Both the position numbers and the translations under genes were made by a program. Shown piece after piece: positions 1-10,929 of a stretch of DNA of 64,000 nt; position 1 is the first letter of the stretch, and each line of letters starts with the position of its first letter. The stretch is taken from assembly GCA_030220185.1 (NCBI GenBank), contig JASPKZ010007536.1:124001-188000 (forward strand), given 5' to 3'. This stretch comes from Diploptera punctata (taxonomy: Eukaryota; Arthropoda; Insecta; Blattodea; Blaberidae). The notes beneath the pieces were generated by a model, which worked only from the letters and a program-made list of their open reading frames with translations, did not search any database and had not been told where the DNA came from.

Positions 1-262
1 ATTCGCCATGTTTAGTATGAATGTGTGTGTGAATGGTGTGTTTCTTCTTAATGTTGTGATCTCTAGGGGGAGGTCCTGACACATGAGCTGATTACTCATT
101 CGGGAAGCCTTCCATATTCATGTGTGATAAAAAAATGTGTGTGTGGATGCATACTTATCTCCCGACAGGTCGTGCCACTAAAAGGCTCGGGTGGCGTGTG
201 GAACGTAAAGTACCTATAAGATGAGATGTTAATCTAAAAAAAAATAATAAATAAATAAATAA
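1..262 (+). mobile_element. LINE 3' untranslated end (relic)
   Basis: Non-coding stretch with a GC-richer block at about 165-215 that can fold (GTCGTGCCACTAAAAGGC and neighbours), followed by an A-rich tail at 236-262 made of AATA units. A structured 3' UTR plus a short simple tail is typical of arthropod LINE ends. No coding part is present because the window starts inside the element. The family is not identified. Confidence 0.35.
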
Positions 263-362
263 TTTCTGTGTAAGAGAATTAACGTATAGATATTATTACA
301 GGAATAAAAACAGTATTAATACAATATTAATAGTAATAAAGAATTTAATAGCAATATAGGAC
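263..362. other. AT-rich spacer
   Basis: AT-rich sequence between a LINE tail and the left end of the Tc1-like element. Nothing is recognised in it. Confidence 0.5.
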
Positions 363-1825
363 TACAGTATGTCAATTTGTTATTCATACACTTAGATTTT
401 ATAATTGAAATAGCACAATTTTAATTCTCAGAATATTGCAATTATATTTTGCCATTAACTAAACATTTTCAGGTACACTTCTTTACATAATATATACAAA
501 TCAACAAATTCTATAAACATTTAACGTATAATACATTTAAAAAGCTTTAAAAGTTGTAAATTTTATATTCACTTTTCTATTCATACAGTCAGAATGGGGG
601 GAAAAAATGAAAAATGAAGATAAAAATGAACTGTCCTTAATACTTTGTAGGGTAATCTTTAGCTTTAATAACTGCTTGACATCTACGATGCATGGGTCTA
701 ACAAGCCTATCACATATCTGAGGACTGATTTTGCACCATTCTTCAGTAACCACTTCTTCAATTCTTCTTTGGAAGAAGGATTTCTGCTGTGGACCCTAGG
801 TTTCAAAAACGCCCATAAAAGTTCTATAGGGTTTAAGTCAGCAGATTGAGGAGGGGTTTTCAATTGCTTTGGCACGTTCCATATCAACCAAGTCTTATTT
901 AAGTCCGCCGTATGTTTGGGGTCGTTATCTTGTTGGAACATGTACTTAGGGAGCATATCCAATTTTGCTGCACTTTGTTTAATATTCTTACGAAAATGTC
1001 GTTATACAAAAATATGTTCCATAACATTGTCAATGAACTGTATATTGCCAACCCCTTTTGCCGACATACACCCCCACAACATTATAGACCCACCCCCATG
1101 TTTTACTGTAGGTGTTGTATTGGTCACATCATTATCCGCATTGACTTTTCTCCAGACTCTATGAATGTCATCTGAACCGAACAGGTTGATTTTAGTCTCA
1201 TCAGACCAGGGAACATTATTCCAAAATGCCTGCCCCTTATTTACATGTTCTTTTGAAAACTGTAGTCTTACAACACGGTTCTTCTTACTTACATACGGCC
1301 TTTTTCTAGTCATTCTTCCATGATAGCCATTTCTGCTTAAGACCTTCCGAATTGTCTCAGTACATATCTTTTTACCAGTAGTAACTTCTAGTGTAGACCG
1401 CAATTTTGGAGCACTAATTCTGGGGTTGAATTTCACTTGTCTCACAATGGTTCTCTCTCCTCCTTTTCACTTAACTTTTTTGTTTAGGTTTTCTCGGAAC
1501 ATTCTCTACTGAACCTTTATACTTGAATTTATTTAGTATATACTGTACTGTTGCATGACATTTGCCTATCTGTCGCCCTATTTTTCTCAAAGAATATCCC
1601 TTAAGTGCAAGATTTACAATTGTATCCTTGAGATCAAAACTGAGTTCTTTACATTTACCCATTTTGGAAGCGACTGACTGCCAGCGTACACAACCAGCAC
1701 AGTAGGCAGATGTAAACAAATGTACAAGTTAGAGTATTCATGTTGCATTAATGTTTAAGCAAGTTAGACAAGAAATACACTGCACTGTTTTCTTCAGTGT
1801 ATGAATAGCAAATTGGCTTGTATTA
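363..1825 (-). mobile_element. Tc1-like DNA transposon, decayed, both ends present
   Basis: The element is bounded by TA dinucleotides and imperfect terminal inverted repeats. The left repeat has CAATTTGTTATTCATACACT at 373-392; the reverse complement of 1796-1815 reads the same with one change (CAATTTGCTATTCATACACT). The repeat sits about 10 bp inside each TA. Length is about 1.46 kb, normal for Tc1-type elements. A broken transposase occupies most of the interior on the minus strand. The inferred mechanism is cut-and-paste insertion at TA. The frameshift and stop mean this copy cannot make its own transposase. Confidence 0.88.
537..1719 (-). pseudogene. Tc1-family DD34E transposase (broken)
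   Basis: Three minus-strand segments together cover a normal-length Tc1 transposase. Segment 1719-1471 holds the paired-like helix-turn-helix DNA-binding part (GYSLRKIGRQIGKCHATVQ). Segment 1445-1002 holds the second DNA-binding half and the first catalytic Asp in PWSDETKINLFGSD, then the glycine-rich KHGGGSIMLWGCMS. Segment 962-537 holds the second Asp in FQQDNDPKHTA and the Glu in SADLNPIELLW. The first segment is in a different frame from the others, so there is a frameshift near 1450-1475. The second and third share a frame but are split by a TAA at 1002-1004. Family assignment is firm. A functional product is excluded for this copy. Confidence 0.92.
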
Positions 1826-2590
1826 GGGTGTAATAAAGATTATTTATTTTGATAAAATTGTTTTATTTTATAATTAAGTTTTGAACTACTTATTTAGATA
1901 TAACTTAGTGTTTCCTTCAAACCACAATAAATATGTTTCTTTACTTTTAAAAACTTTCTGAAAATTGGATTTTTATTAATAAAAATGCCTATGTATAAAC
2001 ACCAAAATGACATACTGTATGTAAATGTGATTAATATCACAGAATTAGTTCTTAAATTTGACACTCTCATTACGTTCATCCTGTAGTGTTTAGGTATTGC
2101 GAGTTATCAGATCTGGCTTCAGTGATGACTAATGATTTTGCTGTTCAAGTGTATTGATGATGCATCGTCCACTAGATTGATTGGAACTCGTATCAGAGAG
2201 GACACTTGGTGGACGATGCCATTAATGATTAACAGTACTCCATTATGCGTCAGTTTGTTTAACAAGATTATCGGTAAAATGTACAAAAATGGCGGGTTTA
2301 TAACTCAGATAATGCAACATTGCGTCATGTCCAATATAACACACAAAATAAAACATAACAGTACATCATTCGCTTCACCAGAAATTGTTGTCAAATATGG
2401 CTTTCAAGTCTTTGTTTAGAATTTACTCTTCGTTGCATGATGACATATTGTAATTCAGTTATAAATCGTTCTAAATTTCACTTCAGTTTATTCTTCTTTC
2501 CCATTAGTTGCTGCTAGACTTTTGAAACTGATTACCAACTTGGGTCATGCATGTTAAATACTAAATATGTTTAAAGTAAATTCTCTAATA
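1826..2590. other. AT-rich non-coding stretch
   Basis: No gene is recognised. A 10-bp inverted pair (GCATCGTCCA and TGGACGATGC, about 2162-2218) is present but too isolated to interpret. The short ORFs here have no recognisable domains. Confidence 0.5.
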
Positions 2591-2877
2591 AAAATGTTAA
2601 AATATTAAAATAAGTACCTGATATATCAGTCTTCCTCAACTAAATTAAATTTCTGTTTTAAAACTTGGTTAAATAGTTAAAAGTATGTAGGCCTTTTAGA
2701 AACAAGTTCCATCTTCTGCATTTAGTTTGTACCAACAAAAAAAAGTATACCAAATGAAATGCAAAAGATGGAACTTGTTTCATTTAACTACTAGACGAAT
2801 TTTTTTTTTAAACAGGAATTTAATTTAGTTGAGAACGACTGATATATCAGGTACTTCGTTTAATATTTTAACATTTT
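2591..2877. repeat. Fold-back (MITE-like) element, ~290 bp
   Basis: The two halves are reverse complements over more than 100 bp each. Outer arms contain GTACCTGATATATCAGTC on the left and GACTGATATATCAGGTAC on the right; inner arms contain AACAAGTTCCATCTT and AAGATGGAACTTGTT. The centre lies near 2740. The outermost bases match as TGTTAAAATATTAAA and its complement. A single half of the same repeat lies at 41850-41992, so this is a dispersed family. No coding capacity. Confidence 0.7.
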
Positions 2878-3520
2878 ATTACATAACTCAACTGTGCTTT
2901 TCAATGAATTGTAGAAGTAGGGGATTGATAAACTGTTTACTAAAGCTCATTTATAGATTTTAATATTCATACAAATAGAGTAATTTATTGTATAATCTCT
3001 ATTATATTATTTTAAATACACTTGAATTTGTCAGTATTTGTTATTTAGCCTTAGTTATCTTACATTTATTTCATTGAATCTGAATATATTTGTCATCTGA
3101 AATTTAAGCATAACTTTCTTGTGTCCTTCTTTAAGGCGAAGAAAACTAAAACGCAATAACTTCATGTACTACCAGCCATGTTACATCAACATTTTTCATG
3201 ATTTCGATTTTAAAGACAGTGGTCACCTTCCTAGGAAGTCGATAGGCATTTTAGTAATTTTTAATATTTATGTATTTAGACTGGTGGACTTAAAAAACAC
3301 GTGTATTCTATTACAATCAACAGGACAAACACATAGTTAGGTTAAAATACAACAATAACATATTTTTTTGCACGATAGTGCATTCAATCGTACTTACAGG
3401 AATGACGACCATTATTGAAAGTTGAATTCCCTAAATTTCGGGCTTCCCAACCTATAAATAAATAAATATCCTGTAATATTAAAAATTACCTACCTAGGGC
3501 GGGAAGTAAACCACTACCCT
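2878..3520. other. AT-rich non-coding stretch
   Basis: No gene, RNA or mobile element recognised. A short ORF at 3119-3340 lacks any known motif and sits in AT-rich sequence. The 3440-3520 part (GGGCTTCCC, then AATA repeats) may be another LINE tail, but support is weak. Confidence 0.45.
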
Positions 3521-3539
3521 TTATGTATACTACGTACAA

Positions 3540-3686
3540 TAATACATATATGTATATATATGTATATATATGTGTATATATGTATATATATGTGTATATA
3601 TGTATATATATGTGTATATATGTATATATATGTGTATATATGTATATATATATGTGTATATATGTATATATATATGTGTATATATG

Positions 3687-3726
<40 letters not shown>

Positions 3727-3870
3727 ATATATATATACTATATATATATGTGTGTATATATGTATATATATATATATGTGGGTGTATATAATGTATATAT
3801 ATATATCTGTGTGTATTATTATTATAAATTAGTGTGTAATATTATTATATATATATGTTGTGTATATTGG
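3540..3870. repeat. Alternating TATATATGTA/TG microsatellite
   Basis: Over 300 bp of alternating purine-pyrimidine repeats built from TATATATGTG-type units, ending with pure (TA)n and interrupted TGTG. Long frames here are by-products of the repeat. Confidence 0.95.
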
Positions 3871-4256
3871 TCTCTCTCTCTCTCTCTGTCTCCATGTCTC
3901 TCTCCATTCTCTGTGTCTCTCCTCTGTCTCTCTCTCTCTCGGTGCTCTCTCTCTGTCTCTCTCCTACTGTGCTGTCATCTCTGTCTCTCTGTGTTTCTCT
4001 CTCTTTCTCTCTCTTTCTTTCTCTCTCTTCCCTTCCTCTCTTTCCTTTCTCTCTTCCTCTCTTTCCTTCCTGCTCTGTCTCTTTCTCTTTCTTCTCTCGT
4101 CTTCTCTCTGTCCATCTGTCTCTCTCTCTCTCCCCGCCCCCCCGCCTGCTTCTCGCTGTCCCTCGCTCCTCTTCCCCCCCCCCCTCCTTCTCTCGCTCTC
4201 CCCTTCGCTCTCTCTCCTCTCATCTCATCCTCTCGCTCTCTCCTTCCTCTCTCTAT

Positions 4257-4294
<38 letters not shown>

Positions 4295-4365
4295 CTCTCT
4301 CTCTCCTTCTCTCTCCGCTCCTACCTGTCTCTCTCTCTCTCTCGCTTTCTCTCTCTCTCTTCGTC
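3871..4365 (+). repeat. Polypyrimidine (CT-rich) tract, ~500 bp
   Basis: Almost pure C/T on the plus strand, mostly (CT)n with CCCC runs near 4135-4180. All frames stay open because CT-only DNA has no stop codons, which accounts for several long serine/leucine-rich ORFs. It directly abuts the alternating TA/TG tract. Confidence 0.95.
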
Positions 4366-4389
4366 GTCGTCGGCCTTCTTCGCCCCCGT

Positions 4390-4480
4390 CCGCTATTCCC
4401 AATATTTCCCACAAATATGGGTCACCGGCACACGGGGCAGTACAGCCTTACGTGCTTTTGACAAGTCCGTTAACAATAAA
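4390..4480 (-). mobile_element. LINE 3' end relic (related to 54540-54660)
   Basis: Resembles 54572-54634: both carry AAATAT, a GC-rich block (GGCAGTACAGCCTTACGTGC here; GGCAGCAAGCCGTACGTGC there), then TTGACA and ACAATAAA. The GC block can form a hairpin. On the minus strand it resembles the ACGTACGGCC-loop-GGCCCGTGCG hairpin in the 3' UTR of the LINE at 44409-48845. The inference is a truncated 3' end of a related LINE. Confidence 0.4.
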
Positions 4481-4504
4481 CAAATAATTGCTACTAGTGG
4501 GGAG

Positions 4505-6295
4505 GCCGCAACACATTAAGAACAGATATAATCCAGACAGCCACAGATTTCTATAAATCCCTATATACAAGCTCCCTAAACAACCCAGGCAACAAATCAC
4601 ATAGGCATATTCGATGCTAAACTCGAAAACCACGTCGACACCTTTCCCCCAGTACTGGCCAGCGAAATTAGAACTGCAATAGATGAAATGAAAAATGGCA
4701 AAACAACCCGGAGAGGATGGAATATACAACGAATTGCTAAAACTGGCTTCAGATCAAATACTACCATCACTCACAAACATCTTTAACAAAATTCTGCAGA
4801 CAGAAGAGATACCCGAGCAATGGAAATCAAGCCACAATCATTCTTCTCCACAAGAAAGGCACAAAAGATGACATGAATAATTACCGACCCATAAGCCTGA
4901 TGTCCAATCTATACAAACTATTTTCAAAAGTGCTAACAAGAAGACTAACAAAAGTCCTGGACGAAAACCAGTCAACAGAACAAGCCGGATTCCGCTCAGG
5001 CTTTAGTACAACAGACCATCTCCAAGCAATTAACCAATAATAGAAAAGACAGTCGAATACCACCATACATTATATCTAGCATTCGTCGACTACAACAAGG
5101 CATTCGACTCAGTAGAACATTCAAGTGTCCTCCAGGCATTACACACACAAGGAATCGAACACAAGTACATCCGCGTTCTGGATAAGATCTACAGCCAAAG
5201 CTATGCCAAGGTGAAGACAGAAATTGTGGGACAACCATTCAGTCTCAAAAGAGGAGTACGACAAGGCGACCCAATTTCTCCTAAACTTTTTACATGCGTG
5301 CTTGAAGACATATTTCGAAAACTAAACTGGAACAAGAAATACGGAGTAAATATAAACGGGAGCAGGCTATCCAACTTAAGATTTGCTGACGACGTGGTAT
5401 TGTTCGCCAGATCCCCTAAACAACTCCAATCAATGCTACAAGAGCTCTCAGAAACTAGCAAAATTGCAGGCCTTTCGATGAACAAAAGCAAGACACAAAT
5501 TATGTCTAATGGTCCGGAAAACCCAATCAAAGTCGATGGAATGGATCTTCAATATGTAAGCGAGTACATATACTTAGGGACAACTACTCTCCTTCCATCA
5601 GAAAGTAGAGAAGGAAATAAGCAGAAGAATAGCTCTCGCCTGGAAGGCGTTCTGGTCACTGAAATTTATACTGCTGGACAAGTCACTCAACCGGAAACTC
5701 AAAATGGAAACACTACAAACCTGTGTTCTTCCAACACTGTGTATATGGCTGCCAAACTTGGAATCTTACTGCCAAACTGAAGTACACACTCCAAGTATGC
5801 CAAAGGAAAATGGAGAGGAAAATCTTAGGCATAACTCTGAAGGACAGAATCTCGAATACAACACTTCAAGCGATATCCTCAACAACTGATCCCGCACAAC
5901 AAGCCATCAGGAAAAAATGGAAGTGGGGAGGACACGTCGCAAGAATACAGGACGACAGGTGGACAATAAAAAACAACCATGTGGGACCCGTACACAGGCA
6001 AAGAGACAGCGCGGAAGACCAAGACGACGATGGGCTGACATCTTCAAAGAACGAGCAGGGGCGCAATGGTCCAGAGTCGCCAGATGCAGGAAAAGATGGA
6101 GAACGATGGAGAGCCAACTGTGTATTAACTAATCACAGAACAGACAGTGTATAGAAACCAAGTGCTACATCCAAGTCAACTTCTCACCACGGAGTAGCTC
6201 ACCGGGTGACACTCTCAAATAGAGCTTAACCCCTGTACAGGGAGGCCTTTGCCCTAAAGGGACATATCAGGCTTTATTTATTTATTTATTTATTT
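4505..6295 (+). mobile_element. RTE-like LINE, 5'-truncated
   Basis: A 1.8-kb 3' part of a non-LTR retrotransposon. It starts in the linker before the reverse transcriptase, so the endonuclease is missing. It ends with a short 3' UTR and a (TTTA)n tail at 6273-6297. The short 3' UTR and simple-repeat tail fit the RTE clade. 5' truncation is the usual outcome of incomplete target-primed reverse transcription. Confidence 0.85.
4640..6154 (+). pseudogene. RTE-like reverse transcriptase (frameshifted)
   Basis: Family features in order: linker AIDEMKNGKT near 4680; fingers with NNYRPISLMSNLYKLFSK near 4880; QAGFRSGFSTTDHL near 4985; the first catalytic motif FVDYNKAFDSVEHS near 5085-5125; the template-grip motif RGVRQGDPISPKLFT at 5250-5295; and the catalytic pair in LRFADDVVLFARSP near 5380-5415. 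The C-terminal part has VYGCQTWNL, KWKWGGHVARIQDDRW and the basic RQRGRPRRRWADIF. RQGDPISPKLFT with a C-terminal GRPRRRWAD block is typical of RTE/BovB-type proteins. The frame changes several times (for example near 5040, 5570-5720 and 5900), so no intact enzyme can be made. The open segment 5211-5780 covers the active-site region. Confidence 0.85.
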
Positions 6296-6321
6296 ATAGT
6301 GTGAAGAAAAATAAACAACAA

Positions 6322-6570
6322 CAAAAAAAGCAATAACATTACAATTACATAAAGAAGACGCAATATATATTACAATTAAATAATAACACAATAGCATTAT
6401 ACACTAAAAAAGCAATAACCTTACAATTACATAAAGAAAACACAGTAATATTACAATTAAATAATAACACAATAGCACTATACACTAAAAAAAGCCATAA
6501 CATTGTAAATTACTTAAGAAAACACTGTAATATTACAATTAAATAATAACACAATAGCATTATACACATA
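6322..6570. repeat. Tandem repeat, 3 units of ~82 bp
   Basis: The phrase CAATAACATTACAATTACAT recurs with spacing of 82 bp (starts 6331, 6413, 6495), each followed by a diverged AATAATAACACAATAGC block. Three imperfect units lie right after the RTE-like tail. No coding content. Confidence 0.75.
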
Positions 6571-6689
6571 AATCAAATAATATATAATTATTAAGAATTA
6601 ATGTTATTGCATTTTTGATAACATATATTTATTCATGAATGAGTGTTGTTCTTATTTTCCGCGTTTTGTCCAGAAATTTACCCAAGTAT

Positions 6690-6747
6690 ATAATATTGTA
6701 TATATATGTGTGTAATATATATGTATATATATATGTATATATATATG

Positions 6748-6778
<31 letters not shown>

Positions 6779-6820
6779 ATATTATTTATATATATATGTG
6801 GCTATATATATATTTCTAAA
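6690..6820. repeat. TATATATGTG microsatellite
   Basis: TA-rich alternating repeat like that at 3540-3870, with TGTGTGTG insertions. The overlapping ORF is a by-product. Confidence 0.9.
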
Positions 6821-6830
6821 AGGCAGTATT

Positions 6831-7565
6831 GATATACATTATACGAAACAAATCATTGAATTTGAATGTACTGAACTTTATTTGAAACAATATAAAAATA
6901 AGTTCGTACTTGCCACCATTTTATTCCTGATTGGTGTCACGGCCTGTTGTAGTCTCAACTAAATTACTTTCGGCACTTAGCGTCTATAATATATATATAT
7001 ATATGACCAGACTGCTAACGTCTGCCAGTTGTTTATAATGAACACAAATATTTCCAACAAAGATATTTTATTATTATTATTTTGAAAACACCATCTTGCA
7101 GGAAATAATGAACAACACACGTTTGTGAAGTATTTTACAGATTATCGGATATTAAAAGCCTCACTATCGCTTGGATTTTATCCATATCCTCCCTTCTGTA
7201 GAAACCACTTCCCAACCTCGCAATGTAATGTACTAATATCATCAACAGCAGTGAAACAAACCAATTTGAATCTCGGTATTCTTAGAAAACTCGTCCACTC
7301 CCTGGCATCAATCCGCCATTATTTAATTTACAATATCCTCAGATCGTCCAAAATATCGTTCATCCATCAGTCGCAGTGTAGGTCGATCCACATTTATTTC
7401 ATCTTCAGATATACTCTTCATAATTATAATATTATAATAACAAAATTTTGTCAAAATTGAAAATATTAAAATAAGTTTACATAATAATGTTAATGATAAT
7501 TAAAATTAGTACTAATGATAACAAAATAAACAACTCCATTTGGTATAACTGAACAGACTTAACTT
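6831..7565. other. Non-coding stretch, nothing recognised
   Basis: AT-rich. A 111-codon frame at 7125-7460 shows no domain or repeat similarity within the window and is probably chance. A short (TA)n lies near 6987-7004. Confidence 0.45.
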
Positions 7566-7567
7566 CT

Positions 7568-8245
7568 ATAACTGACTAACTCACTGGCACTATCCAACTC
7601 ATAGGTTCATGGCCGCGCGGACATAAGCTCTCCATACATCCCTATCCTGTGCTAATATTTTCCAATCATTCCCTGTATAATCTACTTCCCTCAAATCGTG
7701 GTAATATTATTCTCCCAACTCATTCTTGGTCTACTAACTGGGCGTTTTCCCCTCTGGTTTTCCTACAATAAGCTTCCATGTACGTCTTTCATTTTCCATC
7801 CATGCCATATGTCCTGCCCATCGCAGTCTACGAGACTTAAGTGTTGTTGTATTAGGCTTCCTATAAGGACCATATACTTCACTGTTATGAAGTCTTCTCC
7901 AGTCTCCTGTCTGTTCATCTCTCTTTGGTCCAAACATTTTCCTAAGAATTTTATTATCAAATAGGACCTACTCGTAATCTCCTTTCATCCCTTAAAGTTA
8001 GAGCCCATGTTTCGCATCCATATAATGTAAATAGTAGAATAACACTTATATATATTTTCAGTTTAACGTTTTTTGAAAGGAGTTGGGAATAAGAGTCCCT
8101 ATAGTGCATAATAGCATACATTTTCGGAATTGAGCCGAGGCCTATATTTAATTTGTTTATGCATCTCATTCCTATTGAGAGTATTGTTCCTACGTATTTG
8201 AATTCAGCCACTTCCTGAAAATTTCCCTCATTTGCCATTAGCTAT
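7568..8245 (-). mobile_element. LINE-H fragment, 3' end, minus strand
   Basis: C-terminal coding part and 3' end of the commonest LINE of the window. In minus-strand order: NEGNFQEVAEFKYVGT near 8230; the SQLLSKNVKLKIYISVIL and TLYGCETWALTLRDE block near 8010-8110; FGPKRDEQTGDWRRLHNSEV near 7930-7870; RRLRWAGHMAWMENERR near 7830-7790. The element ends with CCTATGAGTTGGATAGTGCC and the tail AGTGAGTTAGTTAG. The RT catalytic core is absent (5' truncation). The frame breaks near 7960. It matches copies at 29575-30510, 31655-31945, 38808-39075, 43805-44408 and 62887-63345. Confidence 0.88.
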
Positions 8246-8481
8246 CCATTTCTATTATATGATGTAGATCTATTCCTATGTGTGACAATGTACTTAATTT
8301 TATTGATATTTATTTCCAGTCCCAATTTCTTAGTGTTACTCAATAGTGTGTGCCTGTTGGCCTTAGTATTTTCTTGCTATCGCTTCTGTAACGGTCAAAA
8401 ATATATTGAACTGTTCTCAGATGACGACATAATTAGATATCACAAACAAATGAGATTCGTTTCCTAGTGTACTAAAAGTAA

Positions 8482-8867
8482 TCTTATATATAAAAATTGT
8501 TTGTTTGTTTGTATATTTGTTTGTTTGTTCGTACTTTATGCGCGGCCATACCGTTGATCCGATTGTGATGGGGTTTTGCAAAATGTTCAGGAGATTCCCA
8601 GGATGAACATAGGCTATAAGAGAGTTGTGATACTCAACTCCTACACCCTTAAAAATCGCCCTTTGTAGTGGAAAACGTGAAAAAAGTGGCTCTTTGGACA
8701 CTTAAATGGCTTACGCTGCCTAAACCATAAGAAATACACAAAATTAATGTACACAGAATTGAATATCTCAAAAAGCTCTACAAAAAAGTCCGCGACGGCA
8801 TATGTTTATCTCTTACGGATAACTCACAATAACCATTTTTGTCTTTCATCGATACCAAGAGTCTCGC
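8482..8867 (+). mobile_element. Helitron-like non-autonomous repeat, 3' part lost
   Basis: Starts A|TCTTATATATAAAAATTG with GTTTGTTTGTTT runs, then the conserved block ATACCGTTGATCCGATTGTG and ATGTTCAGGAGATTCCCAGG. Matches 20486-21118 closely until about 8867, where SINE-B sequence begins. The family's ends (A|TC ... CTAG|T) are best seen in the 20486 copy. No protein coding. Confidence 0.75.
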
Positions 8868-9005
8868 GCCGTAGCGGAGTGTTTAAGGCAAGAAGTCCTG
8901 GCGCAGAACTACGGGACTTACGCTGGTTCGAGTCTCTACGGGGGAAGAAATTTTTCTTATGGAATGTCGGCCGGTATGGGACCGGTGCACAGTGGGTCAG
9001 AAATT
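8868..9005 (+). mobile_element. tRNA-derived SINE, family B
   Basis: An A-box-like CGTAGCGGAGTGTTTAAGGC near 8871-8890 and a B-box-like GCTGGTTCGAGTC near 8923-8935, then a body AAGAAATTTTTCTTATGGAA and GGCCGGTATGGGACCGGTG. The same order, with the same body, occurs reversed at 42483-42600. Internal RNA polymerase III boxes plus a shared non-tRNA body define a SINE. It interrupts the Helitron-like copy just upstream. Confidence 0.75.
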
Positions 9006-9010
9006 AAATC

Positions 9011-9384
9011 TATCTGTAAAAAAAACTGTTTTGACTCACTCTCATAATTTTTTTTCACTCTAATATAATTGTTATATGACGGTTCTTAACTTATCTGCAA
9101 AGGAGGGTACAATTCTAATGTTCATGACTGTGTGACGTCATCATTCACACTGTAAGAGGTTTTCTTGCGAACTTATTTGATAATATCTAATTATGTCCTA
9201 ATTGCTGAATTTTATGGTAAAAAAGTAACATATTTTTATCGTCCGCCCACGACATGAAATTTGAACGTTCGGGCAGGACAACGACTGCCGGGTACGCTGG
9301 TATGAAATAAAAACATATCACCAGTGTTGTTACGCAGCTTACACTCAGGCGCTGAGACGGGTCTTCTTAATTAGCACAACAGCC
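9011..9384. other. Non-coding stretch
   Basis: No gene recognised. The 9240-9330 part is GC-richer (CGTCCGCCCACGACATG) and may be an unlisted repeat, but no second copy was found in the window. Confidence 0.4.
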
Positions 9385-9500
9385 CAGAAGGACTCTCGCT
9401 TCCTCTATGGCTCTCCTCCATTCATCTCTGTCCCTCGACAGCTGTCTCCAATTTCCCATTTTTACCCTCTGCAGATCCCGCTACACACAATCCCACCAAC
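9385..9500 (-). mobile_element. LINE C-terminal coding scrap
   Basis: On the minus strand this reads NWRQLSRDRDEWRRAIEEA, the common C-terminal LINE pattern of a Trp, then a DR-x-x-WR core, then a stop soon after. About 35 codons are legible. It differs from LINE-H and LINE-G, so a further family is implied. Confidence 0.5.
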
Positions 9501-9734
9501 TTACACCGGTATTCAAGAACCAAGCTTTCCGCGAAGAGCAACTCTCAACCCGTCTCTCCGTGTTTAATTATGTTGGTCATGCAAAACCTACTCTAACTGG
9601 CTCACTATATTCAACATCACGTGCTAATAAGATATTTATTTTAAAAACAAGTTTCCGGGAACAATTGAAAGATGAGAGCTTCAGCTTACGGAAAACGGAG
9701 ATGGTATGGCCTATACAACTTCTTCTACTTCTTC

Positions 9735-10330
9735 TTCTCTTCCTTTCCAGGATTATGTTAATGTGACCTGTTCCGGTCTCAAATCCATCGTTTCCTTGGC
9801 CGTTCCAAAGATCTTTTCCCATGTGGTTTGTAGGTGTTGATCTTTTCGGTAATCTTGTATTATCCCCATTCTGTCTAAATGTTCTTTCCATTGGTATTTG
9901 TGCTCGTCTAGTTTATCAACTATTGAAAATATCTCCAGTTCATTTCTTATTGATTCATTGTGTAATCTATCCATGCGTGTACATCCTTTTACAGATCTTA
10001 AAAATTTTCATTTCAGTGGCTTGAATGTGTGAGATATATTTTTTTTAAGTACCCAAGATTCAGAACCATATAAAAGAACAGGAACAGCCATAATTTTATA
10101 AAACCTGAGCTCAGTTTCTCTTCGAGTCTTTCGGAGGTTTCTTCTTCGGTGCCACACATCATTTGATATCGGTTTAATGTATTATATATTTCCCAATCAT
10201 AGCTATATGTTATATCTGAACCAACTTGTTCTTTAAATACCGGCCTAATCTCGGTCGACCCCTTGAGCTTGTTTCCTCCGAATATCTTAAAATTGATTTA
10301 CGTTTCCTATCATATCATGGGTAGTAACTT
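9735..10330 (-). mobile_element. LINE C-terminal fragment (LINE-G-like), minus strand
   Basis: Minus-strand reading gives a YDWEIYNTLNRYQMMCGT segment near 10180-10140, then RNELEIFSIVDKLDEHKYQW near 9940-9890 and KEHLDRMG near 9880. This is the order seen after the RT core in LINE-G. The frame shifts between 9890 and 9830, where the terminal TTWEKIFGTA part is read from another frame. An (AGA)n stretch at 9720-9740 may be its tail. Confidence 0.6.
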
Positions 10331-10794
10331 CTGCAAAAAAAAAAAAAAAGGCCAGCCTTAAAGCGACAATACTAGATCTATCACAGTTTAAGTTTTCAAA
10401 ACGAGCAAAGGCATTACAATTTTAATAGCCTTATACAGAGTATCAATAAATTTCTGTTATCGTAACAATCAATCATTGCTCATGAACCACATAGCATAGG
10501 GCAGTAGAGATTTTTAAAATGTCTCGAAGCTTTCATTTAAGAAATCTGAAAATGTCTCTCTCCAGAGGAGTTTCCTATATTGCCTGCCTACACTTATCGG
10601 AGATTTCCGACACAAACATATCACTAGACACATTGCGACTTCTCATGTAATTTTTTTATTTTAGTTTCATTCCAGTTTGCAAAATATAAACTTATAGACG
10701 TTAAGAATATTAACGTAATATGAAAATTAATAATCAATTGATTTGGCGTTTACTTGATGAAAATCCATATTTATTTAAATAAATAAAAATAAAA
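10331..10794. other. Non-coding stretch
   Basis: Begins with an A15 run at about 10336-10350 and continues AT-rich. No gene or repeat family recognised. Confidence 0.45.
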
Positions 10795-10832
10795 CTTAGT
10801 TTTATATGATTTTCATATTATTTACAATATAA

Positions 10833-10885
10833 ATTTGTAACAGCTGTTTCAGTACTTCGTACCCTCTTCAGACATGATTACAAAT
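10833..10885 (-). ncRNA. Hammerhead-ribozyme-like motif, left arm
   Basis: Read on the minus strand: core CTGAAGA (10871-10865), one extra G, stem II GGTAC-GAA-GTACT, then GAA, then self-complementary ACAGCTGT as stem III, a T at the predicted cleavage position, and ACAAAT able to pair with the upstream ATTTGT. The order CUGANGA - stem II - GAAA - short stem III matches the hammerhead consensus. The unpaired base between the core A and stem II departs from it. Activity is unproven. Confidence 0.5.
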
Positions 10886-10929
10886 TAATGAATTTTGTTT
10901 ACCGGTATATCTAATAACAACATTCAGTC

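Noticed and set aside
2162..2218. 10-bp inverted pair GCATCGTCCA/TGGACGATGC
   Set aside because: Too short and isolated to call an element; expected occasionally by chance.
3523..4519. Long Ser/Leu-rich and Tyr/Ile-rich ORFs
   Set aside because: They lie wholly in TA/TG and CT repeats, where stops are rare by composition.
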